Assembly: GCA_002413395.1 (NCBI GenBank)
Contig: DHWX01000056.1
Span: forward strand, 1 to 21,130
DNA: 21,130 bases
Direction: 5' to 3'
From: Polaromonas sp. UBA5171
GTDB taxonomy: Bacteria; Pseudomonadota; Gammaproteobacteria; Burkholderiales; Burkholderiaceae_C
Below the pieces are notes generated by a model that was given only the letters and a program-made list of their open reading frames with translations, ran no database searches and was not told the origin of the DNA. Each line of letters starts with the position of its first letter. Position 1 is the first letter of the stretch. The position numbers and the translations under genes were made by a program. Of this stretch, positions 1 to 8,030 are shown one piece after another.

Positions 1-30
1 CGTAGCGGCTTCGTCCAACCCATCATTCGA

Positions 31-60
31 GAGGGACAGCCCAGAAGCGGGCTGCCCCTC
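31..60. terminator. Hairpin, possible terminator
   Basis: GAGGGACAGCCC (31-42) pairs with GGGCTGCCCCTC (49-60) around a 6-nt loop. The stem is 12 bp with one A-C mismatch. On the plus strand it is followed by AATTTAA, a weak U-tract. On the minus strand it directly follows the stop of the short frame at 59-172. The structure is certain at sequence level. Its role as a terminator is inferred, and the missing strong U-run lowers confidence. Confidence 0.45.
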
Positions 61-172
61 AATTTAACGTTAACGACCGCTTAAGGGCGGCGCGAAAGTC
101 GGCTTCGTGTCTCTTGGAGTCACCGAGCGAAGAAATGCCGATTTCCTTGGCCACAGACTTCAACAGACCCAT
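59..172 (-). CDS. Short hypothetical ORF, probably a gene fragment
   Basis: A 37-codon frame starts at an ATG at 172 and ends with TGA at 59-61. The predicted peptide begins MGLLKSVAKEIG and ends RAALKRSLTLN. It is amphipathic and lysine/arginine-rich, resembling the C-terminal helix region of a larger protein. An in-frame stop lies three codons before the ATG, and no convincing ribosome binding site is visible. I read it as the surviving end of a broken gene, though a genuine small protein cannot be excluded. The family is not recognised. Confidence 0.25.
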   Translation of the reverse strand: MGLLKSVAKEIGISSLGDSKRHEADFRAALKRSLTLN

Positions 173-300
173 TGCCGCCGTTCACGACAGGCAGCTTACT
201 GGTTGCCCAGTTCGACTCCGGTGAGAAGCCGATCATGGCGTTCGGCATCGTGCCCGTAGCAGTCTGATGGCTTCGTGAAAAGCGGTCGTTCGATTTTCAC

Positions 301-360
301 TCAACGAGTGAATTCAATAGGCGACAAATAGCCCAGATTTTTGCCGATCAGCTGCAATGA
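301..360 (-). pseudogene. IS3-family-like transposase C-terminal remnant
   Basis: On the minus strand this short open frame ends in NLGYLSPIEFTR and a TGA at 301-303. The pattern (S/N)-L-G-Y-L-S-P-x-x-F close to the stop is typical of the C-terminus of IS3-family OrfB transposases. Nothing upstream in this frame resembles the DDE catalytic core. The DNA directly upstream is the 3' end of the DUF4020-type gene, so at most about 20 codons survive. The match is one short motif and the call is tentative. Confidence 0.3.
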
Positions 361-380
361 GGGGCGCTTGTCGCCTGCAT

Positions 381-3233
381 CTATTGCTCATTCCCGTGCC
401 GTCGAAGATATTCCGTCAGCCGCTGGAATCGAGGGTCGGCTTCAAGAGCCGGAGAAGCATGTCGAATCGCCTGCAGGCAATCACCGAGGTCGCTTGGCGG
501 CCATTGGGCGTCGTCTCCAATCACGATACTCAAGAACGCCAACGCCGCCTCGGGAAATCTTTCAGGAATTTTCGCGTCATGCAGCAAATGCACGACGTGG
601 TCTGGATACTCAACCGGCTGCAACCAGTGCGTCAATTCCACCAAAGCTTCCGGGAATGCGTCCTGGGCTGCAACGCAGAGTCGGGCGAGGCTTTCTGAGA
701 TCACGGGTGTCATGGCGCTGCGGGACTTGGGCCAGATGGATTTGAAATAGGGCAACACGCGATTGCGCCAGTATTCACCGCGTTGCTCGCCAGTGCCCTC
801 CAGGGCGCGAACGAGTGCTTGCGCTGCGGCGTGCAATCCATCGGAGGGGAGTGATCGGGTGGCTGTGGCAAGCTCAAATTTTGAAAAAATGCCACCGGGT
901 TCCAATGCGGCGAACGTCAGAAAGGCCGCATATTGGTCGTTACGCCTGCCCAGTTGCGCGTAGCGCTCTGCTGTGCCCAGGAATGGCTGTTTGATCGCCT
1001 CCAACAGTGGCCAATACAGGCGCGGTGACCCGAGGAATCCTTGCCACGCCGCCCGAGCTTCGCCACTCGACTTTTTCCAATCGAAAAGCGGCAGCAAATG
1101 TTGTGTGGCCCAATTCGGGTCCACGCGAAATAGCGCGATGACGTGGGTAGCCAGTACCACCCGACCGTGCCGGAAGCTGATGATCTGTGTATTGCAAAGT
1201 TCGCTAAACAACGGTTTGATTGCATCCGGCAAGCCTTGCCCATCTTCCAGTGGTCGCTGGTACCACCAACGCAGGGCTGCCTCGGTGACATGGCCGACGG
1301 GATGATTGATGGCCCGGGATACCGGGTCATCGTCAGCCTCAACGCCTTCGTCACGTTCGAGTACCAGGAGGCGTCGAATGAGTTTGAAGAAAACGGGCTC
1401 GCGTCCCTCGAACGTCTTGGCGATGGATTGAAGCCACCAGCTGAGCGGGTGGGTAAGTTCTTTGAGAACGGCATCTGGCGCGCTATTGACCAATGAGTTC
1501 ATATAACGCCACGAGCGTTTCAGGAGGCTTTCTTCGGCCCAGGCTTGCAACGCCTCCCTCCATCTCGCCACGGGCCACTCTCCATTGCCCGCCAGCACCG
1601 CCAACGCGCACGCGGTAGGTGGAAAATTATCGCGGCAACGCTGTCGCCAATCGTCTTCCTGCCAATGGTCAATACTTGGGGGCTGCTTGAGCCACGCCAC
1701 CAGTTCACGCCTTCGTTTGGGTGTGGTCACAAACGTTCGCACATCGTTGCCGTTACCCATCCAAAACGGAAATTCATCACTCTCATCGGTCGCCAGTTTC
1801 AAACGGGGATACTGCTTCGAGAGCGCCTGCAGTCTGGCGTCTGCTGCGGCGTTGAACGCCACACCCGCATCGCTGGCTTTGGCAAGACGTAGCCACGTCT
1901 CGCGGTCCACTCTCCGCTGCAAGCGTTCCGGTTCCATATCGTCGTTGAACATCTCGCGCGGCGGACCTTTCAGGATCGCGCGTTCCAAAGTTGCGAGTCC
2001 CTGAGAATCCAGCCTCGGCGCAAGCGAAACCAGCAAGCGAAACGCTTCACGTTCGGTCTCGGCCGACCAAAGCCACCAGCAGTCTTCAGAAAGCAGCCAA
2101 CCAAGCCCATGCTCCGATGCGACCAGATCGACGTGCGCAGCTGCAAAGAACGCCAGGCGTCTAAACAGAGGATATGGAATGCTCAACCACCGTTCGGCCT
2201 CCAAAGCTGCACGGTTGGGGAATCGTTCAGCCATGGCAAGCCAGCTATCGCGTACCAGAATGATCAATGCGGTCCAGTCGTGAAAATTCCGGTTCTGCGG
2301 GTGATCGCTAATCGATGGTTGATGGACGTACGATCCGTCATGGTGATCATCGGCACCGCCTAGCTCACGCATCAGGTCTAGCGTGTCGCGCAGCAAGGTG
2401 GTGGCGTCAGCAAGCAAATCTGACAATGCTGCGCGCCAACGTGGATTTTTCGAGATATCTTCCAGCGCCGAATGCACGTGGTCGGCACCAAGTTCGATTT
2501 CCCAATCCACCATGTCCTTGATCTGGGTGGGTTCCTTTAGCTCACCGTCTTCCGCGCCTTCCCACCCACGAAAAGGTTCGCGCAACTGCACACGCGGACC
2601 GAGTATTTCACGCAGTTGCAAACGCAGGGTTGATGTCATGTCATCACGCTTGAACCGCGCACGCCAATCGTAAAGATCGAATTGTTCGTAGCGGGACTTC
2701 ACCCGCCCCGAGAGCACCACGCGCCATAGCGTCTGCATCATCGGTGGCGGTGGATTTTTCTCAAGTTCCTGATTGATCCGCCGTGCAAACTGGTGATGCA
2801 GTCGCCCTCCATGCTTGGCCACCCACAGGACAAGTTTGGGGTCATGGACATGTCGTGAAAGCCAGCGGGCGATCTCCTCCATCACCTCGTCCCATTCGCT
2901 GCCGAGACAGTGGCTTTCGACCATTGCCATCAACGGTGCGCGGCTATATGGTGCGGGGCGCTGCACCAAACTGAAGGCCAGCTTGTCGTCCACCTTGGCC
3001 TCTGGCGTGATTCCGAAGCGTGGCAGGTCGCTGTGCGTGAACCGAAAATCGGTCAGAGGTTCGAGCCATTCCAGCGGTGGAGGCGGGGTGTGGTCGGCAA
3101 AACGTTTGGCAGACAGCGCACGTTTGTCACTCAAGGCCCAGAGCATTCGCCCAACAAAGTCATCCTGGCGTGTGCTGACCAGCGGTTTCGCCATCGCGTA
3201 CTCCACGACGATGCGTTCGCTTGCCAAGCGCAC
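381..3233 (-). CDS. Large C-terminal part of a SIR2/DUF4020-type defence protein (frameshifted off its SIR2 domain)
   Basis: This 950-codon frame opens at a GTG at 3233 and ends with TAG at 381. It has no signal peptide or membrane segment. It is a mostly helical, Trp- and Arg-rich protein without an enzymatic motif I can name. It resembles the sensor portion of SIR2 proteins that end in a DUF4020 domain, as in DSR1-type defence-associated sirtuins, with DUF4020 expected in about the last 200 residues. In that family a phage trigger is thought to be sensed by the C-terminal region, which switches on NAD hydrolysis by the SIR2 domain. It overlaps the SIR2 frame by 74 nt in another frame. The residues ERIVVEYAMAKPL read as a natural continuation of the SIR2 protein end LRNWAETYRDGALGK. 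No good ribosome binding site precedes the GTG. I favour one gene broken by a single-base shift over two genes. Confidence 0.7.
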   Translation of the reverse strand: MRLASERIVVEYAMAKPLVSTRQDDFVGRMLWALSDKRALSAKRFADHTPPPPLEWLEPLTDFRFTHSDLPRFGITPEAKVDDKLAFSLVQRPAPYSRAPLMAMVESHCLGSEWDEVMEEIARWLSRHVHDPKLVLWVAKHGGRLHHQFARRINQELEKNPPPPMMQTLWRVVLSGRVKSRYEQFDLYDWRARFKRDDMTSTLRLQLREILGPRVQLREPFRGWEGAEDGELKEPTQIKDMVDWEIELGADHVHSALEDISKNPRWRAALSDLLADATTLLRDTLDLMRELGGADDHHDGSYVHQPSISDHPQNRNFHDWTALIILVRDSWLAMAERFPNRAALEAERWLSIPYPLFRRLAFFAAAHVDLVASEHGLGWLLSEDCWWLWSAETEREAFRLLVSLAPRLDSQGLATLERAILKGPPREMFNDDMEPERLQRRVDRETWLRLAKASDAGVAFNAAADARLQALSKQYPRLKLATDESDEFPFWMGNGNDVRTFVTTPKRRRELVAWLKQPPSIDHWQEDDWRQRCRDNFPPTACALAVLAGNGEWPVARWREALQAWAEESLLKRSWRYMNSLVNSAPDAVLKELTHPLSWWLQSIAKTFEGREPVFFKLIRRLLVLERDEGVEADDDPVSRAINHPVGHVTEAALRWWYQRPLEDGQGLPDAIKPLFSELCNTQIISFRHGRVVLATHVIALFRVDPNWATQHLLPLFDWKKSSGEARAAWQGFLGSPRLYWPLLEAIKQPFLGTAERYAQLGRRNDQYAAFLTFAALEPGGIFSKFELATATRSLPSDGLHAAAQALVRALEGTGEQRGEYWRNRVLPYFKSIWPKSRSAMTPVISESLARLCVAAQDAFPEALVELTHWLQPVEYPDHVVHLLHDAKIPERFPEAALAFLSIVIGDDAQWPPSDLGDCLQAIRHASPALEADPRFQRLTEYLRRHGNEQ

Positions 3234-4116
3234 CGTCTCGATAGGTCTCGGCCCAGTTGCGCAGGGTTTTGTGCAGATAGGTGTGGCGGGAGTGTTCGCG
3301 GGAGAGAATGGGAGTCACATTTTTCGCCCGCCACTCATTGGCACGAAGCTCCTCCTTACCTTTCGAAAAGCTGCCGAAGGCGAACATCTCCGGGGACGAT
3401 TCGCCGAGCAGGCGGTCAGCGGCCAGTGCGTCCATCATGTAACGCAACACCGGGTCGTTGATGCTGTATCCGACAAAGCAAACCGTGAAATTGCGGAACA
3501 ATTCGCTAACGAAGCGTGCGGCCCAACGCTCGGTCAAGTAAGCGAGACCGAAGTCGCCGCTAGATAGCACCAGACGGTCGAGATCGCTGGCCGTCGGCGT
3601 GGCAGCCAGCAGTCCGTGCAGATACACCAGTCCGTCCCAACGGTTCTTGGGTACAGGCAACAAGGGCGCTTGGTACGTGGCCAGCGACAGACCTTTCGCG
3701 CCGATCACTTCTTCAAAGAGTCGATCAAAGTTGGTGGTAATCAGCCGATAGCGGCCTTCACGCTGTCGCGCCAAGGTCAGCAGTGCTTCATGGGTAGTTG
3801 TAGCGTTAAGGGCTGAAAAATCAGGCGAGAGGATTTTGGCTAACTGTTGGCGAACCTTCTCGCGACCACCAACAACTCCGTCATTCCCCTCCAACAGTCC
3901 GATGGCCGTGTCGTACTGTCCTGCTTTGATTGCAATCTGTTGGACAGCGCTCGGCTGCTCACCGAGATCGGCGTAGAGCCGTTCAACCAATCCATCGAAT
4001 GTCGGCAATCCCGCCGGACGCGAGATTCCCGCTCCGCAAAAGAAAACGACCCGCCCGTCCTCGTGCGCCTGTAGCAGGTGTTCTGGAATATCGGGTCCGT
4101 TCTTGATGAATTGCAT
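3160..4116 (-). CDS. SIR2-family NADase domain of a defence protein
   Basis: The product is a SIR2-fold NAD-consuming domain, intact in its catalytic motifs. Numbered from the ATG at 4116, GAGIS (28-32) forms the NAD-binding loop. TTNFD (127-131) holds the catalytic-site Asn, LHG (166-168) the catalytic His, and GYSINDP (216-222) the second nucleotide-binding segment. I chose the ATG at 4116 over the upstream in-frame start at 4164 because the SIR2 fold begins right after it and 4164 lies inside the preceding cyclase fragment. The last 19 residues, after GALGK, look unlike the family and end in an early stop at 3160. This fits a frameshift into the large downstream frame. In relatives NAD+ depletion causes growth arrest or death of infected cells. 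The start follows the cyclase stop by 2 nt, which suggests translational coupling. Confidence 0.85.
   Translation of the reverse strand: MQFIKNGPDIPEHLLQAHEDGRVVFFCGAGISRPAGLPTFDGLVERLYADLGEQPSAVQQIAIKAGQYDTAIGLLEGNDGVVGGREKVRQQLAKILSPDFSALNATTTHEALLTLARQREGRYRLITTNFDRLFEEVIGAKGLSLATYQAPLLPVPKNRWDGLVYLHGLLAATPTASDLDRLVLSSGDFGLAYLTERWAARFVSELFRNFTVCFVGYSINDPVLRYMMDALAADRLLGESSPEMFAFGSFSKGKEELRANEWRAKNVTPILSREHSRHTYLHKTLRNWAETYRDGALGKRTHRRGVRDGETAGQHTPG
3215..3233 (-). other. Probable frameshift joining SIR2 and DUF4020 parts
   Basis: Reading the minus strand, the SIR2 frame gives TYRDGALGK and then an unlikely RTHRRGVRDG tail. The +1 frame gives ERIVVEYAMAKPL and continues for more than 900 codons. 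Dropping one base near 3219 would fuse them into one protein of about 1245 residues. There is no long homopolymer or obvious slippery heptamer, so an ordinary indel or a sequencing error is likelier than programmed frameshifting. Confidence 0.65.
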
Positions 4117-4118
4117 TG

Positions 4119-4418
4119 TTATGCAGGCTCTGAGTGGTTTACCTCGGCTGAAACGATTACGCAATCCGAGATCTGTGTCAGCTGAAAGTCTAAATTTCGG
4201 TCAATATATTTGGACTCTGGGCAAATGGTAGGACCGTATTGGTTAAAAAGTTTGCGCTCATGGGGTTTCCCAAAGGCTTCAAGTAATACGAGAATTTCGT
4301 CAAGAACCATCCCATTTCCAGCGGCAGATTGCTCGACGAATTGTGTAAATCCAAGGATGTCAATGAAAGCGACAAATTTGTCTTTGTATTGAACTGCGGA
4401 CGGTGCTGGCATGGTCAT
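4119..4418 (-). pseudogene. Truncated nucleotide-cyclase-like protein
   Basis: The 99-codon frame encodes the first part of a class III adenylate/guanylate cyclase-like domain. FIDILGF (about residues 18-24) matches the first metal-binding Asp region, and QISDCVIVS (about 82-90) matches the second. Intact cyclase-like proteins of this kind are usually two to three times longer. The dimer and substrate-binding half is missing, because the frame runs into VNHSEPA and stops 2 nt before the SIR2 start. The region is visibly richer in A and T than its neighbours, which suggests a separate origin. It lies 34 nt after hsdR. Pycsar uridylate cyclases have similar FxDILGF motifs, but without the C-terminal half this is probably inactive. 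A short functional leader peptide for SIR2 is a less likely alternative. Confidence 0.6.
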
Positions 4419-4452
4419 TGAAAGGGGTAGGTGATATGAAGTTCACTAAGGA

Positions 4453-7400
4453 TCAGTGATCGCCCCGTGGCGACAGATGCTCACTCACACTCTGCTGCCA
4501 GATATGCCGGTACACCAGCGCCGCCACCTGCAGCTTGTCGTCAGCGGTGTAGGGCGGCTCTGGCAGCACCTGATAGACATGGTCAAGGATGAAGGTTTCC
4601 ACTTCCGCCTGGGTCTGCTCTTTTTCAGTCCAGCGATCCAATGGCGCGATAACCTCTAAAACACCTGCCAACAATTCACGGCTGGCCTGCTTGATGCGTT
4701 CCCGGTCTACCTTGCTGAGATCACTGCGTTGCAGCAGGTCGAACAAGGCCAGCTGGTCTTCACTCAGACCTTCTTCCACCGCGCGGCGTTGCTCGGCATC
4801 CAGGCTGTTCACGTGCATCATCAGCTTGATAAACGTGTCCTCGACCGTGGCCCGGTCCTTGTCCTGGTTATAGGCGGCAATGATCTCCTGATACTTCTTC
4901 TCGTAGTTCATGCGCAGTGGGTTGTGGGCCAGCATCTGCGCCAGCTTGTCTTCCACGATCTGGCGAATGTCTTCAATCACGGTCGCCTTGCGCTTGACCT
5001 TTTTACTGAACTCGTCGCGCAGCTTTTCCATATCGATCTGAGACAGATCCACCGTCAGACCTTTGGCTTGATCATCACCCGGCGCTTGCGTGGCGATGGC
5101 CTGATTGACGATGCGGTGCAGCACCACGAGCAGCGCGCTGACATCGGCGGTATCGCGGCGTTCGCTTAATTTCTTGTAGATGGCCTCGATGTTGTCATGG
5201 CGTTCCGCGTAGGTCAGCGCCGACGGCTCAATCAACAGCGCCTTGAAGCGGGCAAAGACCACCCGGGCCAGAATTTCATAGCGGCGCTTGGACTCGTCAT
5301 CGGTGTAGACCGCATTGACGGCATCCGCCAACCCCTGGACCCGTGTGAAGCCCTTGGTGCCAAGCAAGCCCAGCGGATCGAATCCCAGGCCGACCAAGTG
5401 CGCTTCGGTGACCTCAATGGCATCCATTAAGGCCGCTACGCGCTCTTCCAGCGGCGCCACGATCTCCTCGCCACCGGCGTCGTCGCCCAAGGCATATTGG
5501 GCCAGTGCTTCACGCAGGCTTTTGAGCATGCCGTTGTAATCCACGATCAGGCCGAAGTCTTTGCCGGGATAGCGCCGGTTGGCCCGGGCAATGGCCTGCA
5601 TCAGGGTGTGGGCGCGCATCGGCTTGTCGATGTAGAGCGAAGACAGGCACTCGACATCAAAGCCGGTGAGCCACATGGCGCACACAATCGCCACCCGAAA
5701 CGGGTGCTTGGGATTCTTGAAGGCCGATTCCACGTCGACACGCTTGCCGTCCGACGTTTCAAAACCCTGCTTCATGCGGGCACGGTGCGGGATGATGTCA
5801 AAACCCCACTTTTTGAAGTCCGCGACCTCGTTTTGGGCTTCGCTCAGAATAATCTCGATGATCGTTTCATCCAGCCAGGTGGCCTTGGCCAGCAGGCGAT
5901 CGCGCTGCGCATGCAGGACTTGCCGGGTTTCATCATCGGTGGCGATGGCAATGTCGGCCAGCTTGGCTTCGGCCTCCAGCCGAACCGAGGCGGCTTTGGC
6001 TTTCCACTTGGGCTCAATCTGCATCAGCATGCGGGCGCAGGTGACCTTATCGATGCAGACCAGCAAGGTCTTGCCAGCTTCCCAGCGTGTGCTGCAATGC
6101 TCCACAAAATCGGTGGCGATTTTGCCCAATCGCTCGTCGGCGGTGATGACCTCGTAATCCTTGCCAAGTAACTTTTCCAGCAGGGCGGTTTGGTCGGGGT
6201 CCAGATCGGCAGCGTCCACGGCGGCTGCGATTTTGTCATTCAGATCCAGCCGGGCCAGGCCCAGCTTTTCACCCCGGTTTTCATAGACCAGTTTGACGGT
6301 GGCGCCATCTTCTTCGCTGCGCTTGAAGTCGTAACGCGAGATGTAATCGCCAAAGATGCGTTTGGTCAACTCGTCATGCTTGAACAGCGGCGTGCCGGTG
6401 AAGCCGATGAAGGCCGCGTTGGGCAGGGCCAGGCGCATGTTGCGCGCCAATCGGCCTGACTGGGTGCGGTGCGCTTCATCCGAGACCACGATGATGTCAT
6501 CACGCTCACTGTAGGGCGCACCCGGTTTGACTTCCTGATTGAACTTGTGAATCAGGCTGAACACATAACGGTGGTTTTGCTTGAGCAGTTGTTCCAGATC
6601 CTTGCCGGACCCGGCCCGTGGCGTCTGGTCATCGGCGACGCCACAGCCGACAAAGGTCTTGTAAATCTGGCTGTCCAGGTCATCACGGTCCGTCATCAAG
6701 ACAAAGGTGAAGTTGCCCGGCACGGTGCGCCGCACCTTTTCAGCGAAGAACGCCATGGAATAGGATTTGCCACTGCCTTGCGTATGCCAGACCACGCCCA
6801 AGCGACCGAGATCAGGATGGGCGCGTTCAATAATTTGCAGGTATTGCGGCACGGGCTCAGCCGCCAGCGGGTAGGACGCCAAGGGTTCATTGGCGGCGAG
6901 GTCATAGCTTTGCCGGGGCAACTCAACCACGCGATGCTTCAGCCGCTCAGCGGTAGGGAACTGGCGTTTGAGCGCTTCTTGCCGTACCACCGCGGCCACC
7001 GCCTGATTGACACCCAGCAACTGGTGGTTGCGCGCCACGACCTTGCGCATCGCACCCGCTTTGCTTGCATCGAACAAAATGAAATTCTCCACAATGTCCA
7101 GCAACCGGTCCTTGGCCAGCATTCCATTGAGCAATACCTCGGTGGCAACACTGCCTTTGTCTAGCTCGTCCAGCCGCTTCCATTCACCAAAATGCTCCCA
7201 GGCGCTGGTGATGGAGCCAAAGCGCGCGTTGTCGCCGTTGCTGACGATCAGGAACGCATTGTGGTGAAACGCGTGGGCGATGACGTTTTCGTCCAGGTAA
7301 TCCCGCAGATTGCCGTCGAAGCCTGCGCGGATGTTCTTGTAGACCGCCTTGAGTTCGATAAACACCAGCGGCAGGCCATTGACGAAGCACACTAGATCGG

Positions 7401-7860
7401 CGCGGCGGTTGTAGTTAGGCGTGCGCAGCCCGGTCAGCTTGAGCTCGCGCACCGCCAGAAAGCGGTTGTTGTCGGGGGTGCGGAAGTCGATCACGGCGGC
7501 CTGCGCGTGGCGCAGCTGCCCTTGGGCGTCTCGGTAACTCACTGGCACGCCGTCGCGGATGAGCTTGTAAAACGCCTGATTGTGTTGCAGCAGCGTGCGG
7601 GAGAAGTCGTGGTGCGTCAGCTTGGTGACGGCTTCTGCAATCGCGCTCGGCGGCAGTAGTGGATTGAGCTTGACCAGTGCGACCCGCAAGTCACGGACCA
7701 ACACCACGTCGCGTTCGCTGGAGCGGCCCAGCGTTCCCTCGGGGCCAAAGGTTTCCTGATTCCAGGCGCAGATGCTGTCCCAACCGAGCTTGTTTTGCAG
7801 ATGTTCGGCAAAGGTGGCCTGTACCAAACGGTCTTCGCTGTTGATGTCGGTGTAGGCCAT
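4453..7860 (-). CDS. hsdR: Type I restriction enzyme HsdR, nuclease/translocase subunit
   Basis: The 1135-residue protein is full length for HsdR and is the motor and nuclease of the type I complex. The nuclease fold shows Asp155 and the E-x-K pair in FIELKAV (Glu169, Lys171). The superfamily 2 helicase motor follows: Walker A HTQGSGKS (359-366), DEAH box (461-464), TGTPL motif III (488-492), and later the TGFDVE and QAIARANR motifs V and VI. The C-terminal helical region should dock onto HsdM. The ATG at 7860 starts the conserved N-terminus; the ribosome binding site is weak. It is the last hsd gene and is separated from the upstream ATP-binding gene by a repeat-bearing 170-bp gap, which may give it a separate promoter. 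No frameshift or missing motif was seen. Confidence 0.96.
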   Translation of the reverse strand: MAYTDINSEDRLVQATFAEHLQNKLGWDSICAWNQETFGPEGTLGRSSERDVVLVRDLRVALVKLNPLLPPSAIAEAVTKLTHHDFSRTLLQHNQAFYKLIRDGVPVSYRDAQGQLRHAQAAVIDFRTPDNNRFLAVRELKLTGLRTPNYNRRADLVCFVNGLPLVFIELKAVYKNIRAGFDGNLRDYLDENVIAHAFHHNAFLIVSNGDNARFGSITSAWEHFGEWKRLDELDKGSVATEVLLNGMLAKDRLLDIVENFILFDASKAGAMRKVVARNHQLLGVNQAVAAVVRQEALKRQFPTAERLKHRVVELPRQSYDLAANEPLASYPLAAEPVPQYLQIIERAHPDLGRLGVVWHTQGSGKSYSMAFFAEKVRRTVPGNFTFVLMTDRDDLDSQIYKTFVGCGVADDQTPRAGSGKDLEQLLKQNHRYVFSLIHKFNQEVKPGAPYSERDDIIVVSDEAHRTQSGRLARNMRLALPNAAFIGFTGTPLFKHDELTKRIFGDYISRYDFKRSEEDGATVKLVYENRGEKLGLARLDLNDKIAAAVDAADLDPDQTALLEKLLGKDYEVITADERLGKIATDFVEHCSTRWEAGKTLLVCIDKVTCARMLMQIEPKWKAKAASVRLEAEAKLADIAIATDDETRQVLHAQRDRLLAKATWLDETIIEIILSEAQNEVADFKKWGFDIIPHRARMKQGFETSDGKRVDVESAFKNPKHPFRVAIVCAMWLTGFDVECLSSLYIDKPMRAHTLMQAIARANRRYPGKDFGLIVDYNGMLKSLREALAQYALGDDAGGEEIVAPLEERVAALMDAIEVTEAHLVGLGFDPLGLLGTKGFTRVQGLADAVNAVYTDDESKRRYEILARVVFARFKALLIEPSALTYAERHDNIEAIYKKLSERRDTADVSALLVVLHRIVNQAIATQAPGDDQAKGLTVDLSQIDMEKLRDEFSKKVKRKATVIEDIRQIVEDKLAQMLAHNPLRMNYEKKYQEIIAAYNQDKDRATVEDTFIKLMMHVNSLDAEQRRAVEEGLSEDQLALFDLLQRSDLSKVDRERIKQASRELLAGVLEVIAPLDRWTEKEQTQAEVETFILDHVYQVLPEPPYTADDKLQVAALVYRHIWQQSVSEHLSPRGDH

Positions 7861-8030
7861 AAGTTTGATGGGTCCGTCTATTGGTTCAAATTTGGCTCAT
7901 TCGCCAAACTGCGAAAGGTGGCTGCACGTGGGGAAAAGAGGGCACTTCACCCCACGAAGGGGGGGCATTTGGCTCAAACGGCACTGAAATTTGGTTCGAT
8001 TCGAGCGCATTTGAGCCAATGAAGAGAACG
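7861..8030. repeat. Cluster of five ATTTGGYTCAAA-like repeats in front of hsdR
   Basis: This 170-bp gap between two minus-strand genes holds five related elements. They are ATTGGTTCAAA (7880-7890), ATTTGGCTCATT (7890-7901), ATTTGGCTCAAA (7967-7978), ATTTGGTTCGAT (7989-8000), and an inverted copy at 8009-8020 that reads ATTGGCTCAAAT on the minus strand. Starts are roughly 10, 22 and 20 bp apart within the two sub-clusters, close to helical phasing. Between the sub-clusters CGTGGGG (7927-7933) can pair with CCCCACG (7950-7956). The repeats are plain in the sequence. A role as operator sites controlling hsdR is inferred. Confidence 0.6.

Larger units (their letters stand above)
1..300. other. 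Non-coding or degraded left margin
   Basis: I see no intact gene here. The stretch holds a strong hairpin (31-60), one short minus-strand frame that looks protein-like (59-172), and no clear promoter. Minus-strand frames between 110 and 260 read as protein-like fragments broken by stops, which suggests decayed coding DNA. It may be debris from insertion-sequence activity, because an IS3-like transposase tail follows at 301. No family was recognised. Confidence 0.4.

Noticed and set aside
917..1474. Minus-strand 185-codon frame within the DUF4020-type gene
   Set aside because: Its composition (Ser/Arg/Pro-rich, no regular hydrophobic pattern) is that of an out-of-frame reading, and the main frame is continuous here.
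3160..3233. Programmed ribosomal frameshift between the SIR2 and DUF4020 frames
   Set aside because: I see no slippery heptamer, downstream pseudoknot or stimulatory Shine-Dalgarno of convincing strength, so a plain indel or sequencing error is preferred.
5497..6171. Plus-strand 224-codon frame opposite hsdR
   Set aside because: Antisense shadow of the helicase domain; no ribosome binding site or recognisable domain.
7880..8020. CRISPR array
   Set aside because: The repeats are only 11-12 bp, degenerate, partly inverted and without regular spacers, and no cas genes are present.
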